Source: Bacteroidota bacterium | GTDB lineage: Bacteria; Bacteroidota; Bacteroidia; Flavobacteriales_F; PHOS-HE28 | Length of the DNA stretch: 14,490 nt | NCBI GenBank assembly: GCA_023418095.1 | Contig: JAEZDL010000239.1 | Location: forward strand, 1 to 14,490 | Direction: 5' to 3' | Part shown: one piece after another, positions 7,454 through 14,035 of the stretch | How the letters are laid out: every line of letters begins with the position of its first letter | Position numbering within the stretch: position 1 is the first letter of the stretch | Position numbers and translations under genes: made by a program | The notes under the pieces: model-generated | What the model was told of the DNA's origin: nothing | Seen by the model: only the letters and a program-made list of their open reading frames with translations | Database searches by the model: none

Positions 7454-8715
7454 TCCTGTCGATCGGAATTGGAGATGATGGCATGTACATCGCGCCACGT
7501 GAGCCAGGCCAGCAGCAGCATGGAGCCCGGTATCATCGCCAGCAGGAATTCCAGATCAAGCCGGAAATACAGGTAACACGCGGCCCCTATCGAAAAGAAC
7601 GCCAGCGTGATCAGGATGTTCCTGCTGTTACGGGCGGTCTCGTAATAAGCATCCAGTACGCTGCGCAGTGAGATGAAGACCGCATAGAAGATCGCGGCGG
7701 AGAAGATGATGCGTGTAATGGTCGCCAGTCCCGGCGGAATTCCACCAAGGTAGAGATCGAGCATCGGTCGCGCGAAGATCTGGAAGATCGCCACCAGCAA
7801 CACGGAAATGAGCAGTGCTCCATTGCGCGTGCGGATCACTTCCCTTTTCACCGCAGCGTGATCCTTGCGTGAAAGTGCACCGGCCACGGAAGGCAGCATC
7901 AACAGGCTGATCGGCGCGAAGAGCGCACCGGTGAGGTTGAGCAGCGTGAGCCCGAAGGCCACCTGTCCGCCGGAAGCCAATCCGTGGGTATGGTTGATGA
8001 TGTACACCGGGATCGTGAGCAATGCTGCGAGCGCCAGATCGCCCGGCACACGCGGTGCTCCGTATTTCAACAAGGCCCGTTTCCGATCGGAAATAATGCC
8101 GGCCTTGCGCGTGAAAAGGATCACGACGAGCGGAACGATCGAGATCACGACCCAGGCTATCGCAGTGTTCAACAACACCATGCGCATCGATCCGGAAACG
8201 AAGAAGGCGACCAGCGGAACGATCGCCAGGTCGATCACCTGCAACATGTTCGCGCGATCCATTTGCATGCTCCCGCGCCAGTACGCGTAAAGCAACGAAT
8301 GCAATATCTGGCCGATCACCAGTCCCACGAGGGGCAACATCAAACCTTCCAGCGCGGCATCGCCGAATACAAGAAAGGCAAGTTGCCCGGGAAGCAGGAT
8401 AAAGATCGCCACCAGTACGATCGAAACGATCCCGAGCAGGACAAAAGCGCTCCGCAACAGATCAAGCCTTTCCGCTTCACTCCTTGCCATGGCCACCGAT
8501 CGCACCACGGCCACCGAAAGCCCGAGCATGGCCAGCGGCAGCAGAAATGAATTCGTGCGCCGCGCGACCGCGTAGATGTTGAAGCCGTCATCGCCGAACC
8601 GATCCGCGGCAAGCTTGTACACCAGGATCGTCCCCAACATCACCAGGGCTTCCGCCAGGTAGGTGAAGATGTGATCGCGCCATTTGGTGGCTCCCGATCG
8701 GATAATGGACGGCAT
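7450..8715 (-). CDS. Wzx-type lipid-linked oligosaccharide flippase (polysaccharide biosynthesis protein)
   Basis: A 421-residue membrane protein of the MOP superfamily (Wzx/PST group), expected to flip undecaprenyl-linked oligosaccharide from cytoplasm to periplasm. About 12 hydrophobic helices are visible. It opens with KWRDHIFTYLAEALVMLGTILVYK (11-34), an amphipathic-to-TM1 pattern common in the group. Other landmarks are LLYAYWRGSMQMDRANMLQV (141-160) and YGAPRVPGDLALAALL (218-233), a recognisable start of the second six-helix half. I chose the ATG at 8715 (MPSIIRSGATKW) because it lies just behind a promoter-like element at 8722-8729. An upstream in-frame ATG at 8742 would add MCDALLCGA, which is atypical. 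It is the first gene of the operon and its stop overlaps the next start as ATGA. Confidence 0.9.
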   Translation of the reverse strand: MPSIIRSGATKWRDHIFTYLAEALVMLGTILVYKLAADRFGDDGFNIYAVARRTNSFLLPLAMLGLSVAVVRSVAMARSEAERLDLLRSAFVLLGIVSIVLVAIFILLPGQLAFLVFGDAALEGLMLPLVGLVIGQILHSLLYAYWRGSMQMDRANMLQVIDLAIVPLVAFFVSGSMRMVLLNTAIAWVVISIVPLVVILFTRKAGIISDRKRALLKYGAPRVPGDLALAALLTIPVYIINHTHGLASGGQVAFGLTLLNLTGALFAPISLLMLPSVAGALSRKDHAAVKREVIRTRNGALLISVLLVAIFQIFARPMLDLYLGGIPPGLATITRIIFSAAIFYAVFISLRSVLDAYYETARNSRNILITLAFFSIGAACYLYFRLDLEFLLAMIPGSMLLLAWLTWRDVHAIISNSDRQE

Positions 8716-8721
8716 CGCGCC

Positions 8722-8729
8722 GCAAAGTA
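8722..8729 (-). promoter_or_regulatory. Candidate -7 promoter element for the polysaccharide operon
   Basis: On the minus strand the sequence TACTTTGC lies 6 bases before the flippase ATG. It resembles the Bacteroidota -7 consensus TAnnTTTG but with one base less between TA and TTTG. I see no convincing TTTG -33 element at the usual distance. If it is active, the operon mRNA would have a very short leader. Confidence 0.3.
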
Positions 8730-8848
8730 GGGCATCGCACAACGATCACATGGCGGTTCCCGCAGCAATTATTCCCGGTGGAATGTTGCCTTTCAGCGAT
8801 CGGAAGTACCGTTCATCCTGATCTTTTCCGCGCTTCGTTCCATTCCGC

Positions 8849-8856
8849 TAATTTCC
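8849..8856 (+). promoter_or_regulatory. Candidate -7 promoter element for nfeD-SPFH
   Basis: TAATTTCC matches five of six fixed positions of TAnnTTTG and lies 21 bases before the NfeD start. A T-rich stretch (CTTTTCC, about 8823-8829) sits near the -33 distance. The rest of the 162-bp divergent gap 8716-8877 holds several GATC sites and no gene that I can support. Confidence 0.22.
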
Positions 8857-8877
8857 CACCCGAAAGAGAAACTGCCG

Positions 8878-9324
8878 ATGGAATTCTTCACGTGGTATTG
8901 GTGGGCGGCGCTGGCGATCATCTTGTTCATCGCGGAGATCTTCGCTCCGGGTTTCTTCCTGTTCTGCCTGGGTGTGGGTTGTGTGGGCGCGAGCATCAGT
9001 GCTGCGCTCGATCTCGATCCAGCGATCCAACTTGCGGCCTTCTCCATCTTCAGTCTGATCACTTTCTTCCTGCTTCGCCCGATCATGCGAAAACGCATGC
9101 TACAAGGTCCCGATGTGCGCACCAATAAGGATGCGTTGATCGGGCAACGGGGCCGGGTGACGCAGGATTTCGAACCCGGATTGCGCCTCGGCCGCGTGGC
9201 CGCCGCGGGCGATGACTGGCGTGCCGAATCGATCTCCGATCGGGCCTTGCGCGTTGGCGACCTGGTGGAGATAGTGCGCGTCGAGAGCAACACACTTATC
9301 GTTAGACCGATCGAAAACAACTGA
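8878..9324 (+). CDS. NfeD-like membrane protein with C-terminal OB fold
   Basis: A 148-residue short NfeD (NfeD1b-type) protein. It starts MEFFTWYWWAALAIILFIAEIFAP, a typical first helix, then GFFLFCLGVGCVGASIS and further hydrophobic helices to about residue 70. From about 84 the soluble OB-fold domain follows: KDALIGQRGRVTQDFEPG, then a strand pattern ending DLVEIVRVESNTLIVRPI. The long NfeD form with a ClpP-like serine protease domain is absent, which is normal for this class. The short form is widely found next to SPFH genes and is thought to assist the partner's membrane assembly or microdomain function. Here the SPFH gene begins four bases after its TGA, so the two are surely cotranscribed. 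Confidence 0.93.
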   Translation: MEFFTWYWWAALAIILFIAEIFAPGFFLFCLGVGCVGASISAALDLDPAIQLAAFSIFSLITFFLLRPIMRKRMLQGPDVRTNKDALIGQRGRVTQDFEPGLRLGRVAAAGDDWRAESISDRALRVGDLVEIVRVESNTLIVRPIENN

Positions 9325-9328
9325 TCCA

Positions 9329-10321
9329 ATGGAAGCCGGAACCATCATTCTTCTACTGATCGCCCTGTTCGTGCTCTTCATTGTCGCGAAAGGCATCCGC
9401 ATCGTGCAACAAAGTGAAGCGATGGTGGTGGAACGGTTGGGGAAATACCATTCCACGCTCACAGCGGGCATCAACATCATCATTCCGATCATCGATCGGC
9501 CCCGCGAGATCGTGTTCCGTTTCACGCGCGATCTGCCCGATGGCAACAAATACGTGCAGTTCGTGAAGAAGGCACGTATCGATCTGCGTGAAACGGTGTA
9601 CGATTTCCCAAGACAGAACGTGATCACGCGCGATAACGTGATGACCGAGATCAACGCGCTGCTCTACTTCCAGATCATGGATCCGGTGAAGGCGATGTAC
9701 GAGATCGAGAACCTGCCCATGGCGATCGAAAAGCTCACGCAGACAACGCTGCGTAACGTGATCGGTGAATTGGATCTCGATGAAACGCTCACCAGCCGCG
9801 ATACGATCAACGCGAAGCTGCGCGCGATCCTGGATGATGCCAGCAACAAATGGGGCGTGAAGGTGAACCGTGTGGAACTGCAGGACATCAATCCGCCACG
9901 CGACATCCGCGAAGCGATGGAAAAGCAGATGCGCGCCGAGCGTGACAAGCGCGCACAGATCATCGATGCAGAAGGGAGCAAACGCGCTGCGATCCTTACT
10001 GCTGAAGGTGTTCGCGATGCAGCCGTGAGCCAGGCCGAAGGTGAAAAGAACGCGCAGATCCTGCGTGCCGAAGGTGAAGCGCAGGCCCGCATCCGCATCG
10101 CACAGGGTGAAGCGGAAGCGATCCGTCTGGTGACCGCTGCGATCGAGGGAAGCAAGGCCGATCCGGCGAATTACCTCATCGCGATGAAATACATACAGGC
10201 GCTGGAACAGATGGTGACCGAAGGCGAAGGCAATCGCACGGTATTCATGCCGTACGAGGCCACCGGGGTGCTCAGCAGCGTGGGCGGCATCCGCGAGATG
10301 CTCGACGCGGCGAAGCGGTGA
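9329..10321 (+). CDS. SPFH/band 7 membrane protein (stomatin/QmcA-like)
   Basis: A 330-residue SPFH protein, a scaffold that oligomerises at the inner membrane and is linked to membrane microdomains and protease control in characterised relatives. A single N-terminal helix spans about 5-21. The band 7 domain runs from about 22 to 185, with VVERLGKYHSTLTAGINIIIPIID (33-56), VITRDNVMTEINALLYFQI (98-116) and the conserved VNRVELQDINPP (179-190). Residues 195-270 form an Ala/Glu-rich coiled coil with AEG or AQG every 11 residues. A C-terminal tail holds NYLIAMKYIQALEQM and the hydrophobic end. Closest named relatives are QmcA/YbbK and slipins. HflK/HflC are less likely because no second SPFH gene adjoins and the order NfeD-SPFH fits the stomatin class. 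The stop TGA at 10319-10321 is one of four not followed by TC. Confidence 0.95.
   Translation: MEAGTIILLLIALFVLFIVAKGIRIVQQSEAMVVERLGKYHSTLTAGINIIIPIIDRPREIVFRFTRDLPDGNKYVQFVKKARIDLRETVYDFPRQNVITRDNVMTEINALLYFQIMDPVKAMYEIENLPMAIEKLTQTTLRNVIGELDLDETLTSRDTINAKLRAILDDASNKWGVKVNRVELQDINPPRDIREAMEKQMRAERDKRAQIIDAEGSKRAAILTAEGVRDAAVSQAEGEKNAQILRAEGEAQARIRIAQGEAEAIRLVTAAIEGSKADPANYLIAMKYIQALEQMVTEGEGNRTVFMPYEATGVLSSVGGIREMLDAAKR
9968..10108 (+). repeat. 11-residue AEG hendecad repeat within the SPFH gene
   Basis: Codons for Ala-Glu-Gly occur at residues 214, 225, 236 and 247, with Ala-Gln-Gly at 258. That is an exact 33-bp period over five units. An 11-residue period is the hendecad pattern of right-handed or straight coiled coils and is known in stomatin-family oligomerisation segments. 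DNA identity between units is only partial, so this is protein-level periodicity, not a recent duplication. Confidence 0.7.
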
Positions 10322-10920
10322 CCGCCCCGATCGGCCCGATCGTACATCACCTAATTTTACGGTGATGAATTTCACTACCAAGCTTCTTTCGATGCTGTCG
10401 ATCGCTTTACTGATCGGATCGGCAGCACCGGCCCAGGATCGATATTCGCGCGTTCGGATCCCGCTCGATCAGGGCGAGAATGTGCTTCATTCACTTTCCG
10501 CACTTGGCATCGCTGTGGATCACGGTGAAAGAAGGAAAGGCTTGTGGATCGAGACGGATCTGAGCGATCTGGAGATCTCGATCGCGCGCAACGCGGGGTT
10601 CGAAGTGAATATCCTGATCGAGGATGTTTCCCAGTACTACCGGGATCGGAACAACGATCCATCGATCGCTTCTCCAAAGGCCGATCGGGAATTCTGCAAC
10701 GCGCCTGTGAACTATCCGCTTCCGCAGAATTTTTCCCTTGGTTCCATGGGCGGGTTCTTCACCTGGCAGGAAATGCTCGATCAGCTCGATGCCATGCGCA
10801 CAGCCTATCCACAGCTGATCTCGGCAAAGGCACCGATCGGAAGTTCGCATGAGGAAAGGCCGATCCATTTCGTGCGGATCTCCAATTTTCCGGACGTCGA
10901 TCAGGATAAACCCGAAGTGC
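10321..10920. repeat. Dense patch of dispersed GATC / CGATCG motif
   Basis: By direct count this 600-bp stretch holds 25 GATC sites, against about 2.3 expected for random sequence of equal base composition. Seven of them are CGATCG, against about 0.15 expected. The motif falls in all reading phases and also in the short gap before the M14 gene. The enrichment covers the whole window; this is one of its densest parts. Confidence 0.75.
10352..10359 (+). promoter_or_regulatory. Candidate -7 promoter element for the M14 peptidase
   Basis: TAATTTTA matches TAnnTTTG at five of six fixed positions and lies 5 bases before the ATG at 10365. The spacing resembles that of the flippase candidate at 8722-8729. 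No clear -33 element is seen. The 43-bp gap after the SPFH gene otherwise contains two CGATCG sites. Confidence 0.28.
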
Positions 10921-12743
10921 TTTATGATGCCTTGCACCACGCGCGCGAACCGGCTTCGCTCCATCAATTGATCACCTTCATGTGGTATCTGTTGGAGAAT
11001 TATGGCACCGATGACGAAGTCACCTACATCGTGGACAACCTCGAACTCTACTTCGTGCCTTGCGTGAATCCGGATGGCTATGTGTTCAATGAACTGAACG
11101 AGCCCGATGGCGGCGGCATGTGGCGGAAGAACCGTCGCAACAACGGCGATGGCACGTTTGGCGTGGATCTCAATCGCAATTACGGGCTTGGCTGGGGATT
11201 CGACAACGAAGGATCATCACCCAATCCGATGTCCGATGTTTATCGCGGTCCATCGGCGTTCTCTGAACCGGAAACACAGGCCATGCGCGACTTCTGCAAC
11301 GATCACGAATTCCGCATCGCGTTGAATTATCATACGTATGGCGATCTGCTCGTGTATCCGTGGAGCTATCAGCCTTCATTCTACACGCCCGATTCCGCGG
11401 TGTTCGTGAATTACAGCGATCTGCTCACGAACGACAACCGGTATCGCTTCGGCACGGCGGACCAAACGGTGAACTATGTAACGAACGGCGATTCAGACGA
11501 CTGGATGTACGGCGAACAGGATACCAAGCCCAAGATCTTCGCGATGACGCCCGAAGCTGGACGGGAAGGCGAAGGGTTCTGGCCACCGATCTCGCAGATC
11601 CCCACGATCTGCATGGAGAACATCTGGCAGAATCTCCGTACTGCGCACCTCACCGGAAAATTCGCGCTTTCCTTCGATCGCAGCGGGCCGATCGTTGGTG
11701 ATCTTGACACGCATGCTTCTTTCATGATCCAGCGGCTCGGCACCGAACCCGGAACCCTCACCATCTCGATTGAACCGATCGCGAATGTTCTTTCAGCCGG
11801 TGATCCGATCGTGATGGAGAACATGGCGTTGCTGGAAGAGCGCACGGATTCGATCACGATCGCGCTCGATCCCACGCTCACCGATGGCGACGAATTCAGC
11901 TATGCGATCGCGATCGACAACGGGGCGTTCATCTACCGCGACACGATCACCAAGATCTTCGGAGCACCCATGATCGCTTTCGCGGACAACGGGAACGACC
12001 TTTCCAACTGGCAGAATTTCGGCTGGGATGTCACCATGGAAGATGCTTTTTCCGATCCGAACTCGATCACAGATTCGGAGTTCGGGGATTATCCGGACAA
12101 TGCGAACATCCGCATGACGCTCCTGCAGCCGATCGACCTTACCAACGCTGCGGCCGCGGTGCTCAACTTCCAGGGAAAATGGGACATCGAAGCACGGTAC
12201 GATCATGTGCAATTCCTCGCTTCGGCCGATGGATCGAATTGGAACCCGCTGTGTGGCCAGCATACGCGTCCCGGTGCACCGTTCCAGGGTGAAGGCGATC
12301 CTGTGTACGATGGGCAGCAACCCGACTGGATCCGGGAAGAGATCCGGCTCGATGATTACCTCGGCGCGCCGATGCATTTGCGGATCAGGCTGAGTTCCGA
12401 TCAGGGCGTGAGCTACGATGGGTTCTACTGGGACGATCTGATCATCACTACAACTGGCACCGGTCCTTCCGCGATCGCAGAAGATCATGTTCAACTTTTT
12501 CACGCCGGACCGAATCCCGCGAACGAGAGTACCTGGATCACCTTTGATCTGCCTTCATCGGTAGGGGATGCACAATTCCAATTGTTCGATCCGGTAGGCG
12601 CATTGGTGCGTTCGATCGACCTCACTTCCGATCGCGGAAGTTTCCAGTTGAACACCTCCGATCTGGCGGCCGGGCTTTACACCTTCACACTACATCTTTC
12701 CGATCGCCGGCTGCCAGCGCAGAAATTGATCGTGGTACACTGA
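10365..12743 (+). CDS. Secreted M14 zinc carboxypeptidase with T9SS C-terminal sorting domain
   Basis: A 792-residue extracellular metallocarboxypeptidase. A signal peptide (1-24: MNFTTKLL, hydrophobic core, cleavage near APA-QD) is followed by a propeptide-like region to about 115. The M14 domain (about 130-435) has zinc ligands H192 and E195 in HHAREPAS and H323 in NYHTYG. Substrate residues lie in MWRKNRRNN (252-260) and GVDLNRNYG (266-274), and the general base E397 in MTPEAGREGEGFWPP, so the site looks intact. This order matches carboxypeptidase T-like enzymes. A beta-rich region follows. Residues about 538-695 resemble a MAM/immune-inhibitor-A-like jelly roll (WQNFGWDV, LNFQGKWDIE, GFYWDDLII). 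Residues about 708-792 are a type A T9SS sorting domain: GPNPANES, LFDPVGALVRS, AAGLYTFTL and the terminal KLIVVH. The ATG at 10365 was preferred over the adjacent GTG at 10362. Probable role is scavenging or processing of extracellular peptides. Confidence 0.95.
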   Translation: MNFTTKLLSMLSIALLIGSAAPAQDRYSRVRIPLDQGENVLHSLSALGIAVDHGERRKGLWIETDLSDLEISIARNAGFEVNILIEDVSQYYRDRNNDPSIASPKADREFCNAPVNYPLPQNFSLGSMGGFFTWQEMLDQLDAMRTAYPQLISAKAPIGSSHEERPIHFVRISNFPDVDQDKPEVLYDALHHAREPASLHQLITFMWYLLENYGTDDEVTYIVDNLELYFVPCVNPDGYVFNELNEPDGGGMWRKNRRNNGDGTFGVDLNRNYGLGWGFDNEGSSPNPMSDVYRGPSAFSEPETQAMRDFCNDHEFRIALNYHTYGDLLVYPWSYQPSFYTPDSAVFVNYSDLLTNDNRYRFGTADQTVNYVTNGDSDDWMYGEQDTKPKIFAMTPEAGREGEGFWPPISQIPTICMENIWQNLRTAHLTGKFALSFDRSGPIVGDLDTHASFMIQRLGTEPGTLTISIEPIANVLSAGDPIVMENMALLEERTDSITIALDPTLTDGDEFSYAIAIDNGAFIYRDTITKIFGAPMIAFADNGNDLSNWQNFGWDVTMEDAFSDPNSITDSEFGDYPDNANIRMTLLQPIDLTNAAAAVLNFQGKWDIEARYDHVQFLASADGSNWNPLCGQHTRPGAPFQGEGDPVYDGQQPDWIREEIRLDDYLGAPMHLRIRLSSDQGVSYDGFYWDDLIITTTGTGPSAIAEDHVQLFHAGPNPANESTWITFDLPSSVGDAQFQLFDPVGALVRSIDLTSDRGSFQLNTSDLAAGLYTFTLHLSDRRLPAQKLIVVH

Positions 12744-12776
12744 TCCATTACATTCGGTCCACAAAACCGATCGGAA

Positions 12777-13193
12777 ATGGAACTTGGCTACATCAACTGG
12801 TTCGCGGTGATCGTTGCCACACTTGCTGCTTTTGCGTTGGGCGCGCTATGGTACAGTGTGCTGTTCAAGGATGCGTGGATCCGTGAGGTCGGCCTGACGG
12901 AAGAAGAGATGAAGAAAGGGGCCAACATGGGCATGATCTTCGGCACCACGTTGTTCCTCACCTTCATCATGGCGCTCGGCCTGGCCATGATCTGGCACAC
13001 CGAAGATCTTTCCGAGGTCACCTGGCTTGTCGGTCTTTACCATGGCCTGGCGATCGGCCTGGCCTTCGTGGCCACATCCACCGGCATCAACTACCTGTAC
13101 CAGCGAAAGAGCCTCACGCTTTGGGCGATCGATGCCGGTTACCAGGTCACCTTTCTTGCTTTGATCGGCGCGATCCTCGGCGCCTGGCATTGA
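12777..13193 (+). CDS. DUF1761 domain membrane protein
   Basis: A 138-residue small integral membrane protein of the DUF1761 family, function unknown. The first helix includes INWFAVIVATLAAFALGALWYSVLF (6-30), with the family's characteristic N-terminal pattern of Asn-Trp and GALWYS. A short charged loop (DAWIREVGLTEEEMKKG) precedes helix 2 (about 51-72), helix 3 (about 83-100) and helix 4 (about 115-137). Four helices and this length match the family. The start at 12777 follows a GGAA purine tract, 33 bp after the M14 stop. A weak TAnnTTTG-like element (TACATTCG, 12749-12756) lies in that gap, so it may have its own promoter or be cotranscribed with the peptidase gene. It meets the oxidoreductase gene tail to tail with no gap. 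Confidence 0.88.
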   Translation: MELGYINWFAVIVATLAAFALGALWYSVLFKDAWIREVGLTEEEMKKGANMGMIFGTTLFLTFIMALGLAMIWHTEDLSEVTWLVGLYHGLAIGLAFVATSTGINYLYQRKSLTLWAIDAGYQVTFLALIGAILGAWH

Positions 13194-13196
13194 TCA
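13191..13196. other. Shared TGATCA stop junction of convergent genes
   Basis: The DUF1761 stop TGA (13191-13193) and the oxidoreductase stop on the minus strand (TCA, 13194-13196) abut to form TGATCA, exactly as at 893-898. A weak GC-rich inverted repeat (GGCGC...GCGCC) lies just upstream, but without a T-run. Confidence 0.8.
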
Positions 13197-13877
13197 CACC
13201 TTCACGATCCGGAAGTTGAACATCGGCGTGCCCAACGCGCCCATCAGCCGCACCCAGATCGGCAGGATCTGCTCCGTTCCGCGCGCCATGGTGATGTCGC
13301 CCAGGTCGATGATCTCATCCGCCTTCCACCCGAAGGAGGTCATCAATCCCTTCACTTCTTCCTTCGCGCCAGCGTCATTTCCGCAGATGAACAGGTTCGT
13401 CCGTTCCGGCAATATCCCAGGGTTCACCATCAGCGGCGCAGCAAGCGTATTGAAGCCTTTCACGATCCGCGCTTCGGGGAATTTGCGTTGAAGCGATTCG
13501 CCGAGCGAATCATCATTGCAGACCGTAAGTGTGGGCGGCATCCCCTTGGAGAAATCCAGCGGATTGGAGATGTCCAAAAGTGTTTTTCCATTGATCCCGT
13601 TCCCCGCCATGCGCAACGCTTCCGGCGATCCCTGGCCGCTCGTCGCATTGATCACCAGTTCGCCGAATGCCGCGGCCTCTGCATGCGTCACCAGCCTGAT
13701 CGCCGGGTTCGCCTTCAGCCATTCCGGCAGCGGTGCGCCTGCCATCATGGTCTTTTCCGTGCGCGCAAGCGCCTTCTGTACATCGCGCGTACCGATCGCG
13801 ACCTCGTGACCCAGCGTTGTCAATTTCTCGGCGATGGTCCTGCCCACGCCGCCTGTTCCAAGTATTCCGATCTTCAT
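13194..13877 (-). CDS. NADP/F420-type oxidoreductase (NADPH-dependent F420 reductase-like)
   Basis: A 227-residue Rossmann-fold protein of the F420_oxidored / NADP oxidoreductase coenzyme F420-dependent family. It begins MKIGILGTGGVGRTIAEKL with the dinucleotide motif GxGxxG (G7-G12). The second strand ends in AIGTRD (28-32), where a Thr-Arg pair suits the NADP 2'-phosphate. FGELVINATSGQGS and LLDISNPLDFSKG are further family blocks, followed by IVKGFNTLAAPLM and LFICGNDAGAKEEV, typical of this class. Bacteroidota do not normally make F420, so the real hydride acceptor is unlikely to be F420 and remains unknown. It is divergent from an HxlR regulator gene 158 bp away, a common arrangement in which the regulator controls a redox or detoxification enzyme. 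The GC-rich, intact frame shows no damage. Confidence 0.88.
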   Translation of the reverse strand: MKIGILGTGGVGRTIAEKLTTLGHEVAIGTRDVQKALARTEKTMMAGAPLPEWLKANPAIRLVTHAEAAAFGELVINATSGQGSPEALRMAGNGINGKTLLDISNPLDFSKGMPPTLTVCNDDSLGESLQRKFPEARIVKGFNTLAAPLMVNPGILPERTNLFICGNDAGAKEEVKGLMTSFGWKADEIIDLGDITMARGTEQILPIWVRLMGALGTPMFNFRIVKV

Positions 13878-13926
13878 TGTTCAAGTTGTTGAATGTTTCC
13901 TTTCCTTTGTTCAGCGACGGTAAAAT

Positions 13927-13975
13927 TGTGATGCAACTATCTTTTCCACAAGAGCTGTCACAGATGATAGTATTG
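13927..13975 (+). promoter_or_regulatory. Candidate HxlR operator and promoter in the divergent gap
   Basis: Two inverted-repeat pairs lie here: ACTATC (13936-13941) with GATAGT (13966-13971), and TGTGA (13927-13931) with TCACA (13958-13962). They are interleaved, so they do not form one hairpin and would suit protein half-sites better. ACTAT/ATAGT half-sites resemble operators described for HxlR-family proteins such as YodB. GATAGT overlaps TAGTATTG (13968-13975), a five-of-six match to the TAnnTTTG -7 element pointing toward the regulator gene, which would allow autoregulation. Spacing between half-sites (24 bp) is wider than usual, so this is tentative. The rest of the 158-bp gap 13878-14035 ends in an A9-plus tract before the regulator start. 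Confidence 0.3.
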
Positions 13976-14035
13976 AACCCGATCGACCGGAAAAGCGTGG
14001 CCACAAGCCGATCCGATCGAAAAAAAAAATTCAAC

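Noticed and set aside
896..8715. Operon as a horizontally acquired island
   Set aside because: GATC density, TGA stops and TGATC context match the flanking genes, and no integrase, transposase, tRNA or direct repeat is present. Any transfer would have to be old or from a similar genome.
9329..10321. Naming the SPFH gene hflK or hflC
   Set aside because: No second SPFH gene adjoins it, and the NfeD partner points to the stomatin/QmcA class.
9353..10381. 342-codon open frame antisense to the SPFH gene
   Set aside because: It mirrors the SPFH gene almost exactly, has a His/Arg-rich composition unlike a real protein, and is explained by the scarcity of TCA, TTA and CTA codons in the sense frame.
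13160..13185. GGCGC...GCGCC hairpin as a bidirectional terminator
   Set aside because: It is a five-base stem within the DUF1761 coding end, without a T-tract on either side.
13733..14035. Upstream in-frame extension of the HxlR gene
   Set aside because: It would overlap the divergent oxidoreductase and the regulatory gap. The protein family begins near the ATG at 14036.
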